From Kingdonia uniflora (lineage: Eukaryota > Streptophyta > Magnoliopsida > Ranunculales > Circaeasteraceae), in assembly GCA_014058105.1 (NCBI GenBank), contig JACGCM010002399.1, positions 509,501 to 573,500 on the forward strand: a stretch of DNA of 64,000 nt. The letters are read 5' to 3'. The position numbers were made by a program, and so were the translations under genes. Of this stretch, positions 57,881 to 64,000 are shown piece by piece. The notes under the pieces were generated by a model that did not search any database, was not told where the DNA came from, and was given only the letters and a program-made list of their open reading frames with translations. The first letter of the stretch is position 1; each line of letters begins with the position of its first letter.

Positions 57881-57952
57881 GATGACGAGAGCATCGTGAT
57901 GCGGGAAGTTGACGTGACGTACGTCACAGTCTTCGAAAGAAATCCCAGATCG

Positions 57953-59640
57953 TCAGTTGCTGGATTCTAGCAACAAACGAGCTTTTTTATCTACCATTGT
58001 CAAATTATGACATTGTCCAACGCGCCTGCGCTTGGATCTGTTGGAGTGGCTGACTGTCTGAGTCTCGATGAAGTACAAATGTTTTTCCTCATTCGCTTCG
58101 TCAGTCTGGACGACTGTGATTTCAGTTTTGTAGTTGCCATCTTTGTAACTTTTTACGTCCACAATATATTCAAGCATCCGACCATGCAAAAATATACTCG
58201 AGAGGAGAAATTTCAACACAAAACACTGTTCCGTGTCATGATGGTGGATCTTGTGGTGAATGTAGTACGGCTTTCTTGGTATAGATTGAAGAGTATTGGC
58301 ATTTCTGAAGAGTTCATCTTTTTGCAGTAGCGGATATATTTTCGTAATAGTAGTTGTCAACTGTGGTAAACGCGGAACTGGCCTCTTTTGTTCTTAGCGT
58401 GTTCGATCATCATAGGACTTGAAAGGTTTCTTATCATCTCCATAGCCTTTACTGTTGTTGTGAGTACGTTCTCCGGTATGATCGTTGGTGGATAGAGCGA
58501 TGCGCTGAGGTTTTTGTTTCTTAGTCGTTAGTCTTTCGAGGTCAATGAAATTGTAGGCCTTATCCATCATATCCTCTAATGTCAGTGGCTTATTGAGGAT
58601 CAGATGTTCCTTGACTCGTCCATCTATGAGTAACGCATTGATGAAAGCGGAGATCGTGATCTTTTTGTCGAGGTTATCGAGTTTTCGAGCTAGCCCAATT
58701 TTTTTATGGTGAATGTCTCCAATCTTTCCCTTGGTGCCTGCTTGAGACTAAACAAAGAGTAAAGACTTTCCTCATTGTCTTTATTATGTGAATAGTTCTT
58801 GATGAACAGTTCGCGAAGTTGCTCGAAGGTGAGGATAAATCCTTCATCGAGTGTGTGAAACCATAGTAGAGGCTCGCCTTTTAAGCTGGTCGGGAATAGA
58901 CGGCAGAGGATGTGGTTGGAGGCGGAATACAGCCCCAAGGAATCTTAAAATTCTTGGACGTGTTCCACAGGATCCCCCCCTTCGTATTTCTGAATCGTTG
59001 GAGTACGAAAACTGGTTGGTACTTCTTCGTTTAGCAACTCCTGTGCGATTGGACTCTTCTATAATCTTGCATAGTTGTTTTTTCCAGTGAGTATTTGAGC
59101 GTCTATGAGCTATTGACACGTTTGTCCACCTGCTCTGGAGTGAGATGTTGTCGAGACGTGACAACTCGTCTTGTTGTTGGTCCTTTCGCAGGATTATGCT
59201 CTCATGTTGCTTCCCCCATGCGGTCATAGATTGAAACTCGAGGTTTTTATCTGTTTTGCTCTTCTTGTGGTTGTAGATCTATTACTGCTCCAGCGGGTAA
59301 TGGTGGATTGATGTGACTTCAAGGTAGGGCTGGCTCTTGCTAAATTTAAGGAAGTGCGGTATTTCTGCCTCGATGTCCCAGGCGATCGTGGACTGATATC
59401 CTCGAGGACGCAGGCAAAGCGTTCTACTATCTCGGATTTACCGTTATTTGAGCTTGGAGTGCTCTGACTATGTCCTGCATACTGGCGAGCTGTTTCTCCA
59501 ACTCTATTCGTCGTTCGGTTTCTGCTTGTACAGTTCTTCGCAGATTCGTCATTCCTTCAACAACGTCAGGCAGGGCATGGTGTGATTTGTCTTGATTTGC
59601 AATCTTTCAAAGATGAATGCGGTGAAAACTGGATTGGAGA
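57953..59640 (-). pseudogene. Gag of element C (broken)
   Basis: The N-terminal trace near 59550-59480 is a coiled coil (TERRIELEKQLASMQDIVRA). The capsid-like part at 58970-58690 gives GDPVEHVQEF, LGLYSASNHILCRLFPTSLK, GEPLLWFHTLDEGFILTFEQ, LRELFIKNYSHNKDNEESLY and SLFSLKQAPRERLETF, the Retrotrans_gag pattern. The C-terminal part at 58360-57953 has HHKIHHHDTEQCFVLK and SKRRRVGQC. Frameshifts separate the parts. Element A has the same order. Confidence 0.85.
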
Positions 59641-59660
59641 AAGCTGAGTGTAATCTTCGT

Positions 59661-59677
59661 TCCCACAGACGGCGCCA
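59661..59677 (-). other. primer binding site of element C
   Basis: The minus strand reads TGGCGCCGTCTGTGGGA two bases after the LTR end TTACA. The first nine bases fit the tRNA-Asp type site of plant Ty3/gypsy elements. Confidence 0.85.
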
Positions 59678-59679
59678 AA

Positions 59680-60442
59680 TGTAATAGCCTATTTTTGTAT
59701 TGCACGAAGATAGCGTTTTACACCTTCGAAATCTAGTATGTTTAGTTATGAATGGGAAACAAACAATACTAGATTTAGTGTGGAAAACCCTTGAATGGGT
59801 TAAAAACTACGACCTCTCCTGAGGATTTTAGAAAGAGAGAGAGGTATATTTAGATTGCTAGCTATTACAAAGAGAGAGAGATGTAGAAAAGATCTCTTAG
59901 AGGTTCTCAGAGCAGCCCCTCTAATTTGTAGCTATCTAGTTGTATTTATAGGTCTTATAATATGATTGTTGGTTACATTGATGAGGAACATTACACTATC
60001 TGGTTTTGATGAGTCTTCATGGTGGTCTTTTGTAACATCTTGATACTTGTTGATCTGTAACGGATCCATTAACATTCTTAAGCTGTAGCTTCAGACCGTT
60101 GGGAAGATACGATCTCTTGTGATGTTCGTGTGCATACGACCTGTTGATAAGTGGAGGAGTATCTTTTGTAGCGCGAAGTCACAGGATGCTTTGATATCTC
60201 CAAACTGTTAATGAAGATATGATCTCTAATAGTGTCCGCGTGTATTCGAACTGTTGATAGATATCTGAGTATTTTCTGCAGTGCGATGTTATTGGATGTT
60301 ATGTCATCCCCGAGTTGTAGATGAGGAAGTCTGTATTACGATCTCCTTGCTTTTAGTCCTTGATTGGTTATCAGTATGTTTACTCAACCTATGCGAGTTT
60401 GAATATCGGACTCAGTATGAGGATTGGAAATAAGCCCTCACA
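59680..60442 (-). repeat. 5' LTR of element C
   Basis: 763 bp, from TGTAATAGCC to CCCTCACA on the plus strand. The minus strand carries TATAAATACAACTA near 59945 as the TATA box. It pairs with 45698-46464. Confidence 0.95.
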
Positions 60443-60447
60443 ACGAC
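60443..60447. repeat. 5-bp target duplication of element C, ACGAC (right)
   Basis: It pairs with 45693-45697. Confidence 0.9.
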
Positions 60448-60917
60448 TAAGGTATAAATTATAGAGGACCACCCTAGGCTTGTGTCCACTGAAACACTAT
60501 GGTTTTTCATCTGAACCACATGAATACAATCTATACTTCCTTAGAGCATTAAGCGAGAGGGTTCACATTCTTCTCATTAGAGGTTAGCTCACCATCATAG
60601 CATGATTTAAACTACAAGGTGTTATATTCGAATTGTGAATGTGATCACACAAACTTGTTATATAGGCAACTATGATTTAGGTATAATCAGCAAGGTATTA
60701 TAGCTCTAAACTATGATTGCGGGCGGTCACATTATAAATTCATCTTGATGTTAGATTACATTTTTTTTTGGGTGCTTCACTGGTGTTTAATACTAAGCAA
60801 ACACTAGGTAGTTTAAATTGTGGGAGATGTTGGAGGAAACTAATACATCATCCATGTGGATATGTTGTTAGTTATAGTAGGTCACTAGATGGAGTAGAGT
60901 TTCGTTATTCACTTCTT
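60448..60917. other. intergenic, no gene seen
   Basis: This is continuous with 45500-45692 before insertion of element C. It has no credible reading frame. Confidence 0.35.
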
Positions 60918-61292
60918 TCTCAATTTTCTCCCAACTCAATTCGATATGTACTTATTTGAAAACCCTCCAAGTTGGTGGATATGCATGAGCCATGAGGTTT
61001 GCTCATGTGTTTGAGCGTTGTCCCATGAGAGAATTGAGAAGTGAAGGTGATTAAGTGTTGGGTGGTACACTCAGTAGCAAGCAATGAGTTTGGAATTGTA
61101 GAAATGCCACCACACACCATCATAGTGTAGGATGTAGAATCCACATCTCGGAAGGCGACGTGGGTAAGAACAGGTGTTGTCATTTCTATTATTGCGAATG
61201 ATCCCCACTGAACTCGATTTCTGACCCGTGACGGGATGGGCCTAAAACACAAGACCCGACCCACCGGCAAACCTTTAAATCTTTCGCTCCGA
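60918..61292. repeat. 370-bp direct repeat, copy 2
   Basis: It matches 43776-44145 in the same orientation, with small insertions (for example ATGCATGAGCCATGAGGTT near 60980) and deletions. No trihelix coding sequence follows it. Confidence 0.85.
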
Positions 61293-61296
61293 GTAT

Positions 61297-61640
61297 ACTA
61301 TTACTGTGTATGTAGATGCCTTCTACAATTAGTATGAGCATTTCACTGGTTTAGAAGCCATAGCAAGGACAAATCATGATATGATGTTATACTAGGTATG
61401 GCTGTGGCTACAGATTATGCCGTGAGCTCCACCTACGCCAAATTTCTTGGCATACTCACCAGTTTACAACTGGTGCATAGTCTGCATCTGAATCACTTGA
61501 ATATTCTCATCTGTTGTGATAATCAACAAGCAGTAAATTACATGACAGGGGTTCACGTTCCTCCATATTATACATTTCAAAATATATATGACAAAATCAG
61601 GTCATATGCAATTCATTTTTGTTGTATAATATATGCATGT
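61297..61640 (+). pseudogene. RNase H-like remnant
   Basis: The frame gives AKFLGILTSLQLVHSLHLNH, LNILICCDNQQAVNYMTGVH and PPYYTFQNIYDKIRSYA. This resembles the E...A...AL..A...L......DN...V......PP...QNI...I pattern of RNase H domains attached to plant LINE-type or other retroelements. No RT is next to it. It decays after 61620. Confidence 0.4.
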
Positions 61641-61712
61641 ATCTTCCGCTATAAATCAGTTCTGATATCTCTTGGTTTGCTTATACCGAGAACCTCGGTA
61701 TTAAATGATTGA

Positions 61713-62380
61713 TGTGTTGAGCCGCAAGCCCGGAAGCCACAAACTCCAAGTCAATTTGGGTTAGCAATGAATAAACACAAGCAAAGAAATACACACAACA
61801 CCAAGTTTATAGTGGTTCGGCAAATTGCCTACGTCCACTTTCAAGAGAGAGAAAGAGAGTTTATTCAAGATCTCAATTACAATCACTCACAAACCCATTA
61901 GAGGTTTTCTCAAGAACACCTCTCAAAAGACCTCACCAAAGGATTGTATCAAAGGGGATGACTCTCAAAGAACAAGTTTCCCTTTATATACTAGGGAAAC
62001 CCTTTTACAATTGCTCAAATCTCGAGGCAATCAAGAGGTTCGAAAACTATCAAAAAAACCAAGTTACCAGATTTTGTTTGAACGAAATAGAGAGTTGTTC
62101 GAACGAAATATGCGTCTGGGCCAAATTTCCAGGGAGTTCAACATTACTTGTTCGAACGAGATTCATTGTCGTTCGAACGACTTGGGCTCCTGGGCCAAAA
62201 TTCCAGGGAATTATCAAAGGGTCGTTCGAACGGATTTGAGGGTTGTTCGAACGACTAAGGCCCAAACCCAAAAAACACAATTTTCCACCTCGGTGAAGAT
62301 TTCTCAAACCAAGCAAACCGAAATTTGAGCCGAACATAGAAACCAACCAAACGGACCCAAACAAACATTCTCCACCATCA
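61713..62380 (-). mobile_element. 3' LTR of a Ty1/copia element
   Basis: It starts TGTGTTGAGCC on the plus strand and ends CTCCACCATCA, so it has TG/CA ends; the exact first base could be 61710. ACACCAAGTTTATAGTGGTT at about 61798-61817 is a phrase common in copia LTRs. On the right, TGTCCCCTAAAACC (minus GGTTTTAGGGGACA) is the polypurine tract, which fixes orientation as minus. Copia pol follows on the minus strand. The other LTR lies beyond the window. Confidence 0.75.
62076..62253. repeat. cluster of GTTCGAACG palindromes in the copia LTR
   Basis: GTTCGAACG occurs at 62097, 62150, 62171, 62224 and 62245, and GTTTGAACG at 62076. Spacing is not constant (21, 53, 21, 53, 21), but it forms a repeating pattern of a 21-bp pair and then 53 bp. 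Confidence 0.9.
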
Positions 62381-62394
62381 AATGTCCCCTAAAA

Positions 62395-62735
62395 CCCAAA
62401 CATACAAGTGGCCCAAGGAAACCAATCTAACCAAGCGTCCCCAAAAGGACCAAATCCAAACCAAGCGTCCCAAATGAACCAAATCCAAACCAAGCGTCCT
62501 AAAGGAACCAAATACAACCAAGCATCCCAAGGAACCAAATCCAAACCAAACATCCCAATGAACCAAATCTAAACCAAGAATCCCAATAAACCAAATCTAA
62601 ACCAAGCATCCCAAGGAACCAAATCTAAACCAAGCGTCTCAAGGAACCAAATTCGAACAAACGTCTCAAGGAACCAAAATCAACCAAATGTCCCAATGGA
62701 ACAAATTGTTCCCAAAGAACCAAATTGACTGCACC
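62395..62735. repeat. 28-31 bp tandem repeats next to the copia LTR
   Basis: About eleven units of the type GGAACCAAATCCAAACCAAG-CGTCCCAA, with changes in the last third. It lies between the polypurine tract and the pol remnant. Confidence 0.88.
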
Positions 62736-62789
62736 AAATCAATGGTTGCCTAAATACCACCGTGGATCAAGTTGCTCGTAGTTCACACA

Positions 62790-63250
62790 ATCCCCGGGAG
62801 AGGCTAAATCAATCCATAAGAAAGAGGTCATTCTCTCTATCTCTATGAATCTCCATATCAAGAGCCCGTTTATACCGTTGTCTTGGAGACCTCTTCAAAC
62901 CGTACAATGATCTCTTCATCAATTGACATACATCTTTCTCTCTAGCAACAGTAAGCCCACTCGGCAGAGTCATATTGATCTCTTCCTTCGACTTCTCATG
63001 TCAGAGCGTCGTCTTAACATCGAGATGTTACAATTTCAATTCAAATTTGCTACCAAAGCCAATAGGATACAATTGGAGAAGTGTTTTACCACTAGTCTTG
63101 CCTTGAAGCGTAGCACAATCTTGAGATCATTATTTCCTTTTGTAGACCCATTTACCACCGATTGCCCTTTTGCGAAGAGAATACATCTCTTCCATCCTTG
63201 ATCCCTCCCAATGTTTAGTCGTGGAAAGAACACCTTAAACAATCGGTAGT
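62790..63250 (-). pseudogene. Ty1/copia reverse transcriptase remnant
   Basis: The trace reads AIGGKWVYKRK, FGSKFELKL-stop-HLDVKTTL, KEEINMTLPSGLTVAREKDV, and CQLMKRSLYGLKRSPRQRYK. This is the copia RT N-terminal half (consensus KWV.K.K, LDVKTAFLHG, L.EEIYM.QP.G, C.L.KSLYGLKQSPR.WY). The catalytic YVDD and the rest of RT and RNase H are missing; the sequence ends near 62790 and passes into tandem repeats. Confidence 0.75.
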
Positions 63251-63300
63251 GCATTGGTTACCACGGCCTTCGCCTTTGGAAGTACCATGTTCTTTGTAAG

Positions 63301-64000
63301 CTATTTCGGCTTCTCCATATTCTTATTTGGTTTACAAGTTGCAATTGACTCCGCCACCAGAATCTCTTTATCAGTACTACCAAATGTTCCACCTTCATCC
63401 ATATTTTCATCATTTGGAACATGTACTAATAGCTCATCACCCATTATCACACCGGTAGATGACCCCCCTCTAAGTACAGAACTCTCTGGCCAATGTGAAG
63501 TTGCATCAATCTTTACCCGCTGCAATACCCTGCTAGTAGTCTCTTCTGTGGACTCAGAACCATGTGACTTCATCATAGAAGTCTCATCAAAAGTAATATC
63601 TCTGCTCATAATGGTATTTCGGTCTCTCGTATTTCATAACTTATAGCCTTTCACACCCTTCTTCTTTCCCAGAAAATGGCATCACTTGCTCGTGGATCCA
63701 ATTTACCATCCTTAACATGATAGTATGCCGGACACCCAAATATATGAAGAGTATCATAATCTGTATCAGGTTCTCCCGGCCAAGCTTCCATTGATATTTG
63801 ACCCTCAATTGTAGCCGAAGGCAACCTATTAACGAGATAGCATGCATATGTCAAAACCTCGGCCCAAAACGCCTTACCCAACCTTGAATTGGACAGCATA
63901 CGCCGCACCTTCTCCAACAAAGTACGGTTCATGCGCTTAGCTACCCAATTTTATTGCAGTGTTTCTCTAACCGTGAAGTGTCAAACTATCCCCTCATCCC
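63301..64000 (-). pseudogene. Ty1/copia integrase, C-terminal half
   Basis: 63651-63960 reads ETLQ-stop-NWVAKRMNRTLL, EKVRRMLSNSRLGKAFWAEV, LTYACYLVNRLPSATI, HIFGCPAYYHVKDGKLDPRA and DAIFWERRR. This is the copia integrase block around the third catalytic residue (NG.AER.N.T) and the GKP-type end. Here Glu is Lys and Gly is Trp (NWVAKRMN). 63301-63650 continues as the linker (MSRDITFDETSM, then Ser/Thr-rich). The upstream part lies beyond the window. Confidence 0.82.

Larger units (their letters stand above)
45698..60442 (-). mobile_element. element C, complete Tat-lineage Ty3/gypsy retrotransposon
   Basis: Both LTRs (45698-46464 and 59680-60442), the 5-bp target duplication ACGAC, a primer binding site and a polypurine tract are present, so the 14.7-kb insertion is structurally whole. 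Gag, protease, RT, RNase H, a second RNase H and integrase read on the minus strand (59.6 to 54.1 kb). A second large gene reads on the plus strand from the left LTR (46.8 to 53.1 kb). Convergent gag-pol and an extra antisense gene, plus a second archaeal-type RNase H, are recorded traits of the Tat lineage. Stops and frameshifts are scattered through all genes. The LTRs differ at roughly 5% of sites by eye, mostly transitions, so the insertion is not very recent. Confidence 0.93.

Noticed and set aside
57572..58330. Plus-strand frames opposite protease and gag of element C
   Set aside because: The minus-strand translation shows the retropepsin and gag motifs, so these are shadows.
62395..62735. 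CRISPR-like appearance of short repeats with variable parts
   Set aside because: Units are contiguous and drift gradually, with no unique spacers or cas genes; it is a tandem repeat in a plant retroelement.

Overview
This window is repeat-rich nuclear DNA of a flowering plant, most likely a dicot; I cannot name the species. The host-type genes (alpha-expansin, glycoside hydrolase family 17, a trihelix transcription factor, a plant-specific membrane protein) have plant intron and protein signatures. The rest is a layered set of plant transposable elements: Ty3/gypsy Tat-like, Ty1/copia, Helitron, PIF/Harbinger, and a Mutator-type terminal-inverted-repeat element. Nothing prokaryotic or viral was seen. 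Only two genes look intact: the membrane protein at 34629-35726 and the trihelix protein at 41780-42982.

Layout. 1-9018: two damaged Tat-like retrotransposons in opposite orientations. Element A (minus strand) has a 5' LTR at about 4566-5376, then gag, protease and RT down to about 1005, a deletion of RNase H/integrase, repeat units at 720-965, and an antisense ORF ending at 191. Element B (plus strand) has the integrase C-terminus at 5382-5978, a 194-195 bp tandem array, an antisense coiled-coil ORF and an LTR end at 9018. 9019-11423 holds a Myb/SANT-like exon, a 37-bp minisatellite and a GGT microsatellite. About 11424-32059 is a composite Helitron: replicase N-terminus, an RPA-like gene and a clear 3' hairpin with a CTAG end. 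Inside it lie Tat debris, a 6.5-kb PIF/Harbinger element with three genes (ORF1, transposase and a plant-mobile-domain gene), an alpha-expansin pseudogene and a related MITE. A GH17 pseudogene sits just outside the Helitron.

32.8-45.7 kb is the host-like part: the membrane-protein gene, an unusual repeat field of alternating orientation (37.8-39.6 kb), the trihelix gene, and a 1.3-kb MULE-type element with a 9-bp target duplication. 45698-60442 is a complete 14.7-kb Tat-lineage element (element C) with both LTRs, a 5-bp target duplication, a primer binding site, gag-pro-RT-RNH-aRNH-IN on the minus strand, and a large antisense coiled-coil gene with its own TATA box on the plus strand. A 144-bp tandem array separates the two convergent units. 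60443-64000 holds a copy of the sequence upstream of the trihelix gene, an RNase H remnant, and the 3' end of a Ty1/copia element with a palindrome-rich LTR.

The elements fit together as nested insertions. Three retroelements (A/B, C and the copia element) carry tandem repeats between pol and the 3' LTR. The Harbinger element and its MITE share subterminal CG-rich palindromes (core CCGCGCGG). Coding assignments come from conserved motifs read by eye in the translated sequence. No database search was run.
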